Source of the DNA: Asticcacaulis aquaticus
Lineage (GTDB): Bacteria > Pseudomonadota > Alphaproteobacteria > Caulobacterales > Caulobacteraceae
Assembly: GCF_028550415.1 (NCBI RefSeq)
Contig: NZ_JAQQKX010000003.1
Coordinates: 186,001-250,000 of the forward strand
Length of the DNA stretch: 64,000 nt
Reading direction: 5' to 3'
The notes under the pieces are model-generated. The model was not told where the DNA came from and made no database searches. It was given only the letters and a program-made list of their open reading frames with translations. The position numbers were made by a program, and so were the translations under genes. Positions 43,459-52,104 of this stretch are shown one piece after another; position 1 is the stretch's first letter; every line of letters begins with the position of its first letter.

Positions 43459-45953
43459 GCCTTTTCCTTCAAACTATCCTGAGAGATGCCCGTGCGCAGG
43501 TCCGCCAGCGGCGAAAAGACCTTGGCCGGTTCGGACTTCGGCGCGTGCTCGGCCCACGGATCGACCTGGAAGACGGCCTGAGACTCGAGGAACCGTGTCA
43601 TCAGGGCCTTGCGTTGGTCGGCGTCGAGGATCGTCGTCTTGATCGCCTCAAGGCCGACACGCTCGATCCACGGCGCGGTGCGCTCAAGATACCAGGCGTC
43701 TTCGCGGTAGAACTGGACGAAGGCCATCGAATATTCACGGGCTTCCTCTTCGGTCGCCACCTTGCACAGCAGGTCCGTGCCGCGCAGATGGATGCCGCCA
43801 TTGCCGCCGACGTGCAGTTCGTAGCCGGAGTCCACGCAGATGACGCCGAAGTCCTTGATGGTGGCTTCCGCACAGTTGCGCGGGCAGCCCGACACGGCCA
43901 TCTTGAACTTGTGCGGCATCCACGAGCCCCAGGTGTCCTGCTCCAGCTTGATGCCCAGCCCGGTCGAATCCTGCGTGCCGAAGCGGCACCATTCCGAACC
44001 GACGCAGGTCTTCACCGTGCGCAGGGCCTTGGCATAGGCGTGGCCCGATACCATGCCGGCGGCGTTGAGATCGGCCCAGACGGCGGGCAGGTCTTCTTTC
44101 TTGACGCCGAAGATGTCGAGGCGCTGACCGCCGGTGACCTTGACCATGGGCAGGTCGAACTTGTCCACCACATCGGCGATGGCGCGCAGTTCCTTGGCGG
44201 TAGTCACCCCGCCCCACATGCGCGGCACGACGGAGTAGGTGCCGTCCTTCTGGATATTGGCGTGGTTGCGCTCATTGACGAAGCGCGAGCGCGGATCGTC
44301 CTGATATTCGCGCGGCCAGGCGCACAGCAGGTAGTAGTTCAGCGCCGGACGACACGACGAGCACCCGTCCGGCGTCGTCCATTTCATGGCCTGCATGACG
44401 TCGGGGATGGTTTTCAGGCCATCTTCGACAATGGCCTTGCGGACGTGCTGGTGGCCGTGCTCGGTGCACTTGCACATCGGCTTCGGACCGGTTTGTGCCT
44501 TGAAGGCGTCGCCCAGCGTCACCTTCAGCAGTTGTTCGACAATGCCGGTGCACGAACCGCATGACGCGGACGCCTTGGTGCAGCCGCGCACCTTGTCGAG
44601 ATTGTCTGCGCCACCGCAGATCGCCTCAACCACCGTACCCTTGGTAACGCCGTTGCAGCCGCACACTTCCGTGTCGTCGGGCCATGCCGCAACGGCGGCA
44701 TTAGGGTCCACGCCGGCGAGCGCCTCCGTCACCGACTGACCGAAGATCAGGGTGTCGCGGATATCGGCGATCGACTCGCCCTTCTTGATCAGGTCGAAAT
44801 ACCAGGCGCCGTCGGCGGCTTCGCCGAACAGGACCGCGCCGACCAGCTGGTTTTCCTTGATGACGATGCGCTTATAGACGCCGCGCGCCGGGTCGCGGAA
44901 CACAATGTCCTCGCAGCCTTCGCCGCCGTTAAATTGCCCGGCGGAGTAGAGATCGACGCCGGACACCTTGAGGCGCGTGGCCAGTTCAGAGCCGTAATAG
45001 GCGGCGTCGGGGTTCTTGCCGGTCAGCACGTCGGCCAGAGTTCGGCACATGTCCCAGATCGGGGCGACCAGACCGTAGCAGGCGCCGCGGTGCTGAACGC
45101 ATTCGCCGACGGCGAAGATCGACGGGTCCGAGGTGCGCATCTGGTCGTCGACGACGATACCGCGCTCGACGGTCAGGCCAGCGGATTTGGCAGGCTCGAC
45201 GTGCGGGCGGATGCCGACGGCCATGACCAGCAGCGAGGCGGGGATGACGCGCCCGTCTTTCAGCTTGAGGCCCTCGACGTGAGTCTCGCCGAGGATGGCT
45301 TCGGACTGAGCATTGAGCACGGAATGAACGCCGCGCTCCAGCAGGGCCCTTTCCAGCAGACGCCCGGCGGCCTCGTCGAGCTGACGCTCCATTAGGACGT
45401 CGACGAGGTGGATGACGGTGGCCTTCATGCCGCGTTTGGCGAGGCCGTAGGCGGCTTCGAGGCCGAGCAGGCCGCCGCCGATAACCACGGCCTCGCCGCC
45501 TTTTTCGGCGGCCTGTTGCATCAGGTCGACATCGTGCAGGTCGCGGAAGGCGACGACGCCCGGCAGGTCCGCGCCCGGCAGGGGCAGGCGGATCGGGTCG
45601 GAACCGGTCGTCAGGATCAGGTGATCGTAGGCGATGGCCTGACCGTCATGCAGGATGACTTCTTTCGCGTCGCGGTCGATCGACTGCACCCAGTAACCGA
45701 AGTGCGTCTTGACGCCGTTGATGTCGTACCATTCCTGCGAATGGGTGACGATCTGCTCGAAGGTCTTTTCACCGGCCAGTACCGGCGACAGCTGGATGCG
45801 GTCGTAGGTGGCGCAGGCCTCGGCACCGATGATCGATATGTCGAACATGCGGTCATCGCGCTTGAGGATTTCTTCGACGATGCGGCCGCCGGCCATGCCC
45901 GCGCCGATGACGACGATCCGGGGGCGGGGAGGGGTATCGAGATTAAAGGCCAT
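43455..45953 (-). CDS. nirB: Nitrite reductase (NADH) large subunit NirB
   Basis: Reduces nitrite to ammonium using NADH, FAD, Fe-S clusters and siroheme; 832 residues. In order: FAD/NADH domains (RIVVIGAGMAGGRIVEEIL, VVIGGGLLGLEAAYGLAKRG), a BFD-like 2Fe-2S region (CGCNGVTKG, SCGSCTGIVEQLL), then the sulfite/nitrite reductase half-domains with the siroheme/4Fe-4S ligands in SGCPRNCAEATIKDFG. The ATG at 45953 (MAFNLDTPPRP) is chosen because the longer open frame would run back through the leader terminator. It has its own promoter and an ANTAR-type leader. Confidence 0.96.
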   Translation of the reverse strand: MAFNLDTPPRPRIVVIGAGMAGGRIVEEILKRDDRMFDISIIGAEACATYDRIQLSPVLAGEKTFEQIVTHSQEWYDINGVKTHFGYWVQSIDRDAKEVILHDGQAIAYDHLILTTGSDPIRLPLPGADLPGVVAFRDLHDVDLMQQAAEKGGEAVVIGGGLLGLEAAYGLAKRGMKATVIHLVDVLMERQLDEAAGRLLERALLERGVHSVLNAQSEAILGETHVEGLKLKDGRVIPASLLVMAVGIRPHVEPAKSAGLTVERGIVVDDQMRTSDPSIFAVGECVQHRGACYGLVAPIWDMCRTLADVLTGKNPDAAYYGSELATRLKVSGVDLYSAGQFNGGEGCEDIVFRDPARGVYKRIVIKENQLVGAVLFGEAADGAWYFDLIKKGESIADIRDTLIFGQSVTEALAGVDPNAAVAAWPDDTEVCGCNGVTKGTVVEAICGGADNLDKVRGCTKASASCGSCTGIVEQLLKVTLGDAFKAQTGPKPMCKCTEHGHQHVRKAIVEDGLKTIPDVMQAMKWTTPDGCSSCRPALNYYLLCAWPREYQDDPRSRFVNERNHANIQKDGTYSVVPRMWGGVTTAKELRAIADVVDKFDLPMVKVTGGQRLDIFGVKKEDLPAVWADLNAAGMVSGHAYAKALRTVKTCVGSEWCRFGTQDSTGLGIKLEQDTWGSWMPHKFKMAVSGCPRNCAEATIKDFGVICVDSGYELHVGGNGGIHLRGTDLLCKVATEEEAREYSMAFVQFYREDAWYLERTAPWIERVGLEAIKTTILDADQRKALMTRFLESQAVFQVDPWAEHAPKSEPAKVFSPLADLRTGISQDSLKEKA

Positions 45954-45993
45954 GTGGGAAGCCCTTTTCGGGGAGGAAGCTGGGATTTTGGCC

Positions 45994-46116
45994 AAAAAAA
46001 ATCCCGCAACCCCTTGGCTCACGCGGAGCGTCGGGATTGCGGGACATCTTTGTCCGGTTAAGCTGCCTGTGCCATCGTTGGCCAAAGGCGGCGAATATCT
46101 GTGGCCATCGTTGGCC
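45994..46116 (-). promoter_or_regulatory. NasT-type antitermination leader of nirB
   Basis: Read on the minus strand, the leader has GGCC-AACGAT-GGCC (46116-46103), a second AACGAT hairpin within GCCT...AGGC (46089-46065), and GGAC-AAAGAT-GTCC (46055-46042). All three loops are six bases with A first and G fourth, the ANTAR-binding rule. The 3' arm of the last hairpin overlaps the 5' arm of an intrinsic terminator: TCCCGCAATCCC (46044-46033) pairs with GGGGTTGCGGGA (46013-46002), followed by eight Ts (46001-45994). Binding of NasT should stabilise the hairpin and prevent termination. Confidence 0.85.
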
Positions 46117-46124
46117 GAAGTTTC

Positions 46125-46153
46125 ATTACACGGGCAAATGCCATGAATGTCAA
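46125..46153 (-). promoter_or_regulatory. Sigma-70 type promoter of nirB
   Basis: On the minus strand TTGACA (46153-46148), 17 bases, then TGTAAT (46130-46125). It begins just after the nrtC stop codon and would start transcription near 46118, immediately before the first ANTAR hairpin. Confidence 0.72.
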
Positions 46154-46158
46154 GTCCC

Positions 46159-46965
46159 TTATGCGGGTTCGGCCACTGAAACCGCGTGGTCGTGCTGTTC
46201 CAGGAACTGCACGATACGGCGACGGCAGTCCTGGAAATGCGCGTCTTTCAGCAGTTCCCTGCGGTCGCGCGGGCGCGGGGATTTAACCTCGACGATATCG
46301 CCGATGCGCGCCTTGGGGCCGTTGGTCATCATAACGACGCGGTCGGCCAGCAGGACGGCTTCGTCGACGTCGTGGGTGATCATCAGCACGGTCGCCTTGA
46401 TGCGGTCGTGCAGTTCCATCACCGTATCCTGCAAATGACCGCGCGTCAGGGCGTCGAGCGCGCCGAACGGCTCATCCAGCAGCAGCACCTTGGGCTCCAT
46501 AGAGAGCGCCCGGGCGATGCCGACGCGTTGCTTCATGCCGCCGGAGATTTCGCCGGGACGCTTGTCCTTGGCGTGGGTCATCTTGACCAGCTCCAGATTG
46601 CGCATGGTGCGGTCATGGAGCTGGCTGAGGTTCTCTTTGGCGCCATAGAGTTTGGCCACGGCCAGGCGGACGTTCTCATAGACCGTCATCCACGGCAGCA
46701 GCGAATGGTTCTGGAACACCACGGCGCGTTCCGGACCGGGGCCGGTGATTTCGCGGTTTTCCAGCAGGGCCGCACCCAGCGTGACCGGCACCAGACCGGC
46801 GACGACATTGAGCAGGGTCGATTTCCCGCAGCCGGAATGGCCGATGATCGACAGGAACTCGCCCTTGTTGATGCTCAGGGAGACGTTGTCGAGCACCTGC
46901 GAGATGACGCCGTCGCGTTCGAAATCGACATAGATGTTTTCGAGGGAAAGAATGGGTTTGGACAT
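46159..46965 (-). CDS. nrtC: Nitrate ABC transporter ATP-binding protein NrtC/NasD-like
   Basis: ATPase subunit powering nitrate uptake; 268 residues. Walker [18 protein letters not shown]-loop [12 protein letters not shown], signature [15 protein letters not shown], Walker [13 protein letters not shown], and the H-loop THDVDEAV are intact. It is the short form (about 270 residues) without the NrtA-like regulatory domain of cyanobacterial NrtC. The ATG at 46965 ([10 protein letters not shown]) begins the normal domain; the longer frame upstream runs through a repeat element. Confidence 0.93.
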   Translation of the reverse strand: MSKPILSLENIYVDFERDGVISQVLDNVSLSINKGEFLSIIGHSGCGKSTLLNVVAGLVPVTLGAALLENREITGPGPERAVVFQNHSLLPWMTVYENVRLAVAKLYGAKENLSQLHDRTMRNLELVKMTHAKDKRPGEISGGMKQRVGIARALSMEPKVLLLDEPFGALDALTRGHLQDTVMELHDRIKATVLMITHDVDEAVLLADRVVMMTNGPKARIGDIVEVKSPRPRDRRELLKDAHFQDCRRRIVQFLEQHDHAVSVAEPA

Positions 46966-46977
46966 GGGAGTCTCCAA

Positions 46978-47021
46978 GCCCCCTCTCCCTTGAGGGAGAG
47001 GGTTGGGGTGAGGGGGAAATG
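46978..47021. repeat. Half REP-like element between nrtB and nrtC
   Basis: CCCCCTCTCCCTTGAGGGAG continues into GGGTTGGGGTGAGGGGG. This is one arm of the palindrome family found at 43005 and 47985. It occupies the nrtB-nrtC spacer. Confidence 0.7.
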
Positions 47022-47050
47022 CGTCCACGATGAAGGTGATATGATTGGGA

Positions 47051-47962
47051 TTAATCCGCCGCCGTACCGCGCGACACGTACTGACCCAGCAGGGCGACAA
47101 GGCGATCGAGGATGAAGCCGACCAGACCGACCCAGATCAGGGCGACGATGATGTCCGACATGCGCGACGAATTGTACTGATCCCAGATGAAGAAGCCGAT
47201 GCCGACGCCGCCGAGCAGCATTTCCGACGCGACGATGGCCAGCCAGCTCATGCCGACGCCGATGCGCAGGCCGGTGAAGATGTGCGGGGTGGCGGCGGGC
47301 AGCATGATCTTGAAGAAATACTCACCGGGCGTCAGGCGCAGCACCTTGGCGACATTGACGTAATCCTGCGGGATGTTGCGCACACCGACCATGGTGTTAA
47401 TGACGATCGGCCAGATCGAGGTGATGAAGATGACGAACAGGGCCGAGGGTTGCGCTTCGCGCAGGGCCGCCAGCGAGATCGGCAGCCAGGCCAGCGGCGG
47501 CACGGTGCGCAGAACCTGAATGATCGGATCGGTGCCCTTGCGGGCCCATTCGACCGTACCGAGGAACGAGCCCAGCAGCACGCCGCAGACGGCGGCCAGA
47601 CCGAAGCCGATCCCGACGCGCGACAGCGAGGTGAGGACATGCCAGAACAGGCCCTTATCGACCCCGCCACGATCGTAGAACGGATTGAAGATCAGCTCCT
47701 GCGCTTCCATCAGCACCATCGATGGCGAGGGCAGACCGCCGGGAAACGCCTGACCCAGCCCTTCCCATACGGCCAGCAGGAGACCGATGGTCAGCAGCGG
47801 CATCAGCACATTACCCGCCTTGTCGGCGATCTTGCGGCGTTTGGAGGCCGCGATCTGTTTCGCCTGAGCGGCAGCCAGCAGCTTTTCAGCCTGAGCGGCG
47901 ACGGGATCGGGTACGGACTCTGAAACAGGGGAGGTGGTCATTTTTTGAACTTCGAATGGCAT
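47051..47962 (-). CDS. nrtB: Nitrate ABC transporter permease NrtB
   Basis: Inner-membrane permease of the NrtABC nitrate importer; 303 residues with about six helices. The cytoplasmic EAA loop that docks on the ATPase is visible around VLRLTPGEYFFKIMLPAATPH, with GLRIGVGMSWLAIVASEML before the last helices. The start at 47962 (MPFEVQK) is preferred with AAGG nine bases upstream; an ATG at 47941 is a close alternative. It lies between two repeat elements. Confidence 0.92.
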   Translation of the reverse strand: MPFEVQKMTTSPVSESVPDPVAAQAEKLLAAAQAKQIAASKRRKIADKAGNVLMPLLTIGLLLAVWEGLGQAFPGGLPSPSMVLMEAQELIFNPFYDRGGVDKGLFWHVLTSLSRVGIGFGLAAVCGVLLGSFLGTVEWARKGTDPIIQVLRTVPPLAWLPISLAALREAQPSALFVIFITSIWPIVINTMVGVRNIPQDYVNVAKVLRLTPGEYFFKIMLPAATPHIFTGLRIGVGMSWLAIVASEMLLGGVGIGFFIWDQYNSSRMSDIIVALIWVGLVGFILDRLVALLGQYVSRGTAAD

Positions 47963-47984
47963 GGGGAGAAGCCTTGGGTTCTTC

Positions 47985-48107
47985 CGTTCCCCCTGCAAGC
48001 GGGGAGAAGGTGGCCGAATTTACGAGGTCGGGTGAGGGGCAAATTCCGCAAAGAAGTTCGCCCCTCACCCTAACCCTCTCCCCGTAAACGGGGAGAGGGG
48101 ACTAAGG
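47985..48107. repeat. REP-like palindromic element between nrtA and nrtB
   Basis: This has the same plan as the element at 43005: AAGCGGGGAGAAGGTGGCC, then GTGAGGGGCAAATTCCGCAA, then GCCCCTCACCCTAACCC and CTCCCCGTAAACGGGGAG. The closing arm is a perfect 7-bp stem with an AA-rich loop. It fills the spacer right after the nrtA stop. Confidence 0.82.
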
Positions 48108-49358
48108 TTACGCCAGTTTCTTGATCGGCTGGCTGTTGAGATACGCACCGGGATTGGTCCAGTCGAAGGTCTTGCCGTCGAAGAACTTTTCCACGCCGCG
48201 CGAATCGCCGGGCGTCGCGATGCCGTACTGCTTGGCCACTTCGCGCCACAGGTCGGAGCGGTTGACCTTGTTGACCAGCGCCTTAGTGTCGACATCGTTA
48301 TCGATGATGCCCCAGCGCTTGTTCTCGGTGACGAACCAGGTGTCGTGCGACTTGAACGGGAAGTTGGCGTTGTCGGCCCAGAACTTCATCACGTGCGGCG
48401 TCGAGCCAACATTGCGACCGTCGCCGTAATTGATCTTGCCCTGAAGGCGCGGCAGGATGTCGTTGATCGGCACGTTGATGTACTGACGGCCGGCGGTGAT
48501 AGCGCACATGGCGGGGCGGTTCTTGTCGCACCACTGAGCGGCTTCCATGACGGCAGCGATCAGGGCCTTGGCGGCGTTCGGGTACTTGTCGACCCAGTCC
48601 GCGCGCATGCCCAGCGCCTTTTCCGGATGGTTCATCCAGATTTCCGACGTGGTGGTGGCGGTGTAGCCGATCTTCTGGTTGACCAGCTGACCGTTCCACG
48701 GCTCGCCGACGCAGAAGGCGTCCTGCGTGCCGGCCTTCATGTTGGCGACCATCTGCGGCGGCGGGATGACGATGGTCGAGACGTCGGTGTCCGGGTTGAT
48801 CCCGGCGGCGGCCAGCCAGTAACGGACCCACAGGTCGTGCGTGCCACCGCGATAGGTCATGGCGACCTTGGCCATATTGCCCGCGGCCTTGAGCTGGGCG
48901 AACTTGGCCTTGGCCCCGGCGGCATTGAGGCCGACCTGCACGTTTTTCAGGTCGTTGCCGACGCTGATCGCCTGACCGTTGGTGTTGAGACGGGCCAGAA
49001 TGTACATCGGCGTTTTCTTGGCGCCGACGCCGAGGGTGAACTGGTACGGCATGGGGCTGAGGATGTGCGCCCCGTCGATGCCGCCGCCCTGAGAGCCCAG
49101 CACGATATTGTCGCGCGTCGCGCCCCACGAGGCCTGTTTCAGGACCTCGACATTGGGCAGGCCGTACTTGGCGAACAGGCCCTTTTCCTTGGCGATGATC
49201 AGCGGCGAAGAGTCGGTGAGGGCGATGAAGCCCAGCTTGGCACCGGAGACTTCCGGGCCTTTACCGGCGGCATGGGCGCCCGACGGCAGGGCCAGCTTGG
49301 CGGCGGCCAGCGTCGCAGCGGTGGCGGCAATAGCCTGGCGGCGATTGAGATCGGTCAT
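48108..49358 (-). CDS. nrtA: Nitrate ABC transporter substrate-binding protein NrtA
   Basis: A 416-residue periplasmic nitrate-binding protein of the NrtA/CmpA family. A Tat-type signal (NRRQAIAATAATLAAAKLAL) ends near residue 30. Family signatures follow: LGFIALTDSSPLIIAKEKGL, GIDGAHILSPMPYQFTLG, TYRGGTHDLWVRYWLAA, and FCVGEPWNGQL, which shape the nitrate pocket. It is the first transporter gene after the porin (12 bases apart) and is paralogous to NasS, which lacks the signal. Confidence 0.94.
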   Translation of the reverse strand: MTDLNRRQAIAATAATLAAAKLALPSGAHAAGKGPEVSGAKLGFIALTDSSPLIIAKEKGLFAKYGLPNVEVLKQASWGATRDNIVLGSQGGGIDGAHILSPMPYQFTLGVGAKKTPMYILARLNTNGQAISVGNDLKNVQVGLNAAGAKAKFAQLKAAGNMAKVAMTYRGGTHDLWVRYWLAAAGINPDTDVSTIVIPPPQMVANMKAGTQDAFCVGEPWNGQLVNQKIGYTATTTSEIWMNHPEKALGMRADWVDKYPNAAKALIAAVMEAAQWCDKNRPAMCAITAGRQYINVPINDILPRLQGKINYGDGRNVGSTPHVMKFWADNANFPFKSHDTWFVTENKRWGIIDNDVDTKALVNKVNRSDLWREVAKQYGIATPGDSRGVEKFFDGKTFDWTNPGAYLNSQPIKKLA

Positions 49359-49370
49359 GAGGCGTGATCC

Positions 49371-50618
49371 TTACAGCTTATATTCGAAGCCGACCCACAC
49401 CTTGGTGCGGGAGGCGGGCATGGTGGTGTTGGAACGCTCGAAATCGGCATATTTCAGCAGCAGTGAGACGTTCTTGGTCAGGCCAGCGGCGAACTGCGCA
49501 TCGAATTCGGTGCCGATCGACTGGCTGAGGCGTTCGGTCTTCAGATCGTGATAGACGAGCGTCAGGGTCGGGTTCTTGATCAGCGGGAAGGACGGATGGG
49601 TGTAACCCGCCACCGTCAGGCCGTAGCTGAGGTTCTTGAAGCCGTTAGCGGTCGTCTTGTTGCCGGAAAAGGCCATGGCGTCGGACCAGCCGTTGAAGGC
49701 GTGGGTGGTCGCCAGCGGCGTGATGAAGCTGCGCGTGCCATTGCCCTCGAACACTTCGTAGCCGACCTTGACCGTGAACATGTCCCAGGTCAGGGCGGCA
49801 TCGGCATTCCAAGCCGCCAGATCGAAATCGGCGGTGTTGTAACCGTAGTCGGTCTGCTTGGCGTAGTAGCCGGTATAGGCCAGCTTTACCGACGACAGCC
49901 AGGTCTGGCCCGTGGCGCGCAGGCCCAGCGTATTGGTCGAATTGGCCGGGGAATTTTCGAAATCCAGCGCGTAATCGAAGGCCTGAAGCTTCAGGGCCTC
50001 GCTGATCGGCAGGGTCACGTTGAGCAGGTGGCTGTCGGAATCCCAGTCGGCGGTTTCGCCCAGAACGCGGTTGACCTGAAACAGATAGGCGTAGGAGACG
50101 GCGAACTTGCCGACCGTGGTGTCGATCTTCAAAGCGTCGAAGGTCTGCTCGTCCTGACGCCAGCCGACATTGCCGACGAAACGCGCGTCGTCGAGGATGA
50201 TGCGCTGACGGCCCGCCGTGACGGTGGTGAAGCTCGACGGCGTCCACACGACCTGAAGGCGGTTCAGTTCGGTCACGGTCGGGTCGTTGACCGCCGGATA
50301 CTGCGTCTTGCCGTTGGTGGTCGAGTTGTAGTCGTCGTCAAGGGCGCGGGTATCCTCGAATTCGACGAGGAATTTCATATTCTTGAAGTCCGACGACTGG
50401 AAGCCGATGCGGCTGCGCAGCGTCAGGGCGTGACCGTCTTTCAGGCCGGACTGATCGACGCCTTCGTAGCGCAGACGGGATTCCAGAATAGGCTTTCCGG
50501 CGGCGAGCGCTTCAGAAAAAGTGTCCTCGGCATGGGCCTGAGTACTTGAGACGGCAAGTATAGCGCTACCTGCCATGAGTGCGGACGCAGTTATCCGGCG
50601 CAGCGAGAGTGGTGCCAC
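49371..50618 (-). CDS. Outer-membrane porin, alginate-export (AlgE-like) family
   Basis: A 415-residue beta-barrel porin, probably letting nitrate through the outer membrane, inferred from its place at the head of the nrt operon. The signal peptide (SALMAGSAILAVSSTQAHA) precedes ILESRLRYEGVDQSG, RIGFQSSDFKNMKFLVEFED, and TAGRQRIILDDARFVGNVGW, which mark the alginate-export porin family. The C-terminal residues VGFEYKL end on a barrel strand. The GTG at 50618 is chosen over an upstream start because AGGGGA sits six bases before it and the earlier start would lie in front of the leader terminator. Confidence 0.85.
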   Translation of the reverse strand: MAPLSLRRITASALMAGSAILAVSSTQAHAEDTFSEALAAGKPILESRLRYEGVDQSGLKDGHALTLRSRIGFQSSDFKNMKFLVEFEDTRALDDDYNSTTNGKTQYPAVNDPTVTELNRLQVVWTPSSFTTVTAGRQRIILDDARFVGNVGWRQDEQTFDALKIDTTVGKFAVSYAYLFQVNRVLGETADWDSDSHLLNVTLPISEALKLQAFDYALDFENSPANSTNTLGLRATGQTWLSSVKLAYTGYYAKQTDYGYNTADFDLAAWNADAALTWDMFTVKVGYEVFEGNGTRSFITPLATTHAFNGWSDAMAFSGNKTTANGFKNLSYGLTVAGYTHPSFPLIKNPTLTLVYHDLKTERLSQSIGTEFDAQFAAGLTKNVSLLLKYADFERSNTTMPASRTKVWVGFEYKL

Positions 50619-50641
50619 GGTATATCCCCTGAATTTGAAAC

Positions 50642-50767
50642 AAAAAAAACGCCTCAAGTTGCGACGTGGGCGCGTGGCGCACACGATTAACTTGAGACGT
50701 CGTTGTCTGATAAATATTCCCCGTGGCCATCATCGGCGGCGAGGGAATGATTAGTCGCCCTTGACTA
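50642..50767 (-). promoter_or_regulatory. NasT-type antitermination leader of the porin-nrtABC operon
   Basis: On the minus strand: TAGTC-AAGGGC-GACTA (50767-50752), an intervening hairpin closed by ATTCCC/GGGAAT, then AGAC-AACGAC-GTCT (50708-50695). Both named loops are six bases with A first and G fourth. The 3' arm of the second lies inside the 5' arm of a terminator: CGTCTCAAGTT (50699-50689) pairs with AACTTGAGGCG (50660-50650), followed by eight Ts (50649-50642). The two folds exclude each other. A possible -35 (TTGACG, 50803-50798) lies upstream, but the -10 is unclear. Confidence 0.83.
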
Positions 50768-50952
50768 CGATAACAGCGTTTACCCGAACCGCCATTTCGT
50801 CAAGCAGTTTGTGACGGTTTTTATTTTTTATTCCGTCAGCCCTTTGCGTTGCAGCAAAAATGTCACGAAAAAGGGCGCGAACCGTGAAAATCAGCCGATT
50901 TGCGTGGTTTTGCGCGGCGATATCAACCGGTCTCAATTGAAACCAATTGGGT

Positions 50953-52104
50953 TCAATCGTGAGCGACCGGTGCGCAATGGAAGACGCCCCCGTCGAACAG
51001 CGCGTTTGGCGGCATGAGTATATCCGCCGGTTTGGCGCTAAGGGCCCAGACTTCGGCCTGTCCGCCTTCGTCCTTTTCGTCGGACAGGGGTTGATTGAGC
51101 CCCAGCCCGGCGGCGGCTTCGCGCCACAGATCCGGGCGATAGACGCTGCGGGCGATCGCGTCGAAATCGTGATCGGGCGTCGCCAGCCCCCAGCGGACGA
51201 ATTGCCCCATGAACCATTTGGCGTGGCTGACCCAAGGGAAGGTGGCGGTTTGCGGGTCGAGGATCAGCCCGGCGCGATCCAGCGCCAGTTCGATCGCCGC
51301 CTCGGGCGCGCCGACATAGGCGCCCTGCGCCAGAATCCGGGCCAGTTCCGTCCGGTTTGCCGGATCGGACGCCCATCCCGCGGCGCGCAGCAGGGCGCGG
51401 GTCAGGGCGATGACGCCGTCAGGGTTCTCATCGGCCCAGGTGCCGCGCACCGCCAGAAGCTTTTCCGGCTTGAGCGTCCAGAAGTCAGGATCTGAAAACA
51501 GCACGCGACCATCGCCGTTGACCTCGGCCATCTGCGGCCACGGCGAGCCCGAGCAGAAACCGTCGATGACGCCGTCCTTAAGGTGGTCGGCCATGCGCGA
51601 CGGCGGCAGCACCACCCACTGCACCTGACGGTCGGGGTCGATGCCGCCCGCGGCCAGCCAGTGGCGCAGGACGAAATGATGCGGCGAATAGGTAAAGGGG
51701 ATTGCCAGAGTCACCTTGGCAGCCCCGGCCCCGCGTCGCAGCTGGATCACGTCGCGCAGGGCGCGCGCCGAGGCGAGCAGGGTATCGGCACCCTGACCTT
51801 CGAAGACCTCCATCAGGCGCGACGACACCACGACGCTGTTGCCGTTGACCCCCAGCGCCATCGGCGCGACGATCCGCCCCAGCGCCGGGCCCAGCCCCAG
51901 ACCGCGCGCCAGCGGCACCGTCGCCAGAATATGGGCGGCGTCGAGCAGGCCATAGGAGAGCTTGTCGCGGATATTCGACCAGTTGGCCTCGCGGCTCAGG
52001 CTGACGTCGAGGCCTTCGCCTTCGTAATAGCCGAGGCTCTGCGCCACGACGATAAGCGCGGCGTCGTTCAGCGGACTGAATCCGATGCGTAGTGAGAGCA
52101 TCAT
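50953..52104 (-). CDS. nasS: Nitrate/nitrite sensor NasS
   Basis: A 383-residue homologue of periplasmic nitrate-binding proteins, but beginning directly with MMLSLRIGFSPLNDAAL and no signal peptide, as in cytoplasmic NasS. Ligand-fold signatures are DAAHILATVPLARGLGLG, FTYSPHHFVLRHWLAAGG, and FCSGSPWPQMAE. In known systems NasS holds the RNA-binding NasT inactive and releases it when nitrate or nitrite binds. The ATG overlaps the nasT stop (ATGA), as expected for a stoichiometric pair. Confidence 0.92.
   Translation of the reverse strand: MMLSLRIGFSPLNDAALIVVAQSLGYYEGEGLDVSLSREANWSNIRDKLSYGLLDAAHILATVPLARGLGLGPALGRIVAPMALGVNGNSVVVSSRLMEVFEGQGADTLLASARALRDVIQLRRGAGAAKVTLAIPFTYSPHHFVLRHWLAAGGIDPDRQVQWVVLPPSRMADHLKDGVIDGFCSGSPWPQMAEVNGDGRVLFSDPDFWTLKPEKLLAVRGTWADENPDGVIALTRALLRAAGWASDPANRTELARILAQGAYVGAPEAAIELALDRAGLILDPQTATFPWVSHAKWFMGQFVRWGLATPDHDFDAIARSVYRPDLWREAAAGLGLNQPLSDEKDEGGQAEVWALSAKPADILMPPNALFDGGVFHCAPVAHD

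Noticed and set aside
50798-50803. TTGACG as the -35 of the porin-nrt operon
   Set aside because: No -10 hexamer lies 16-18 bases downstream. It is noted in the leader entry but not called as a promoter.
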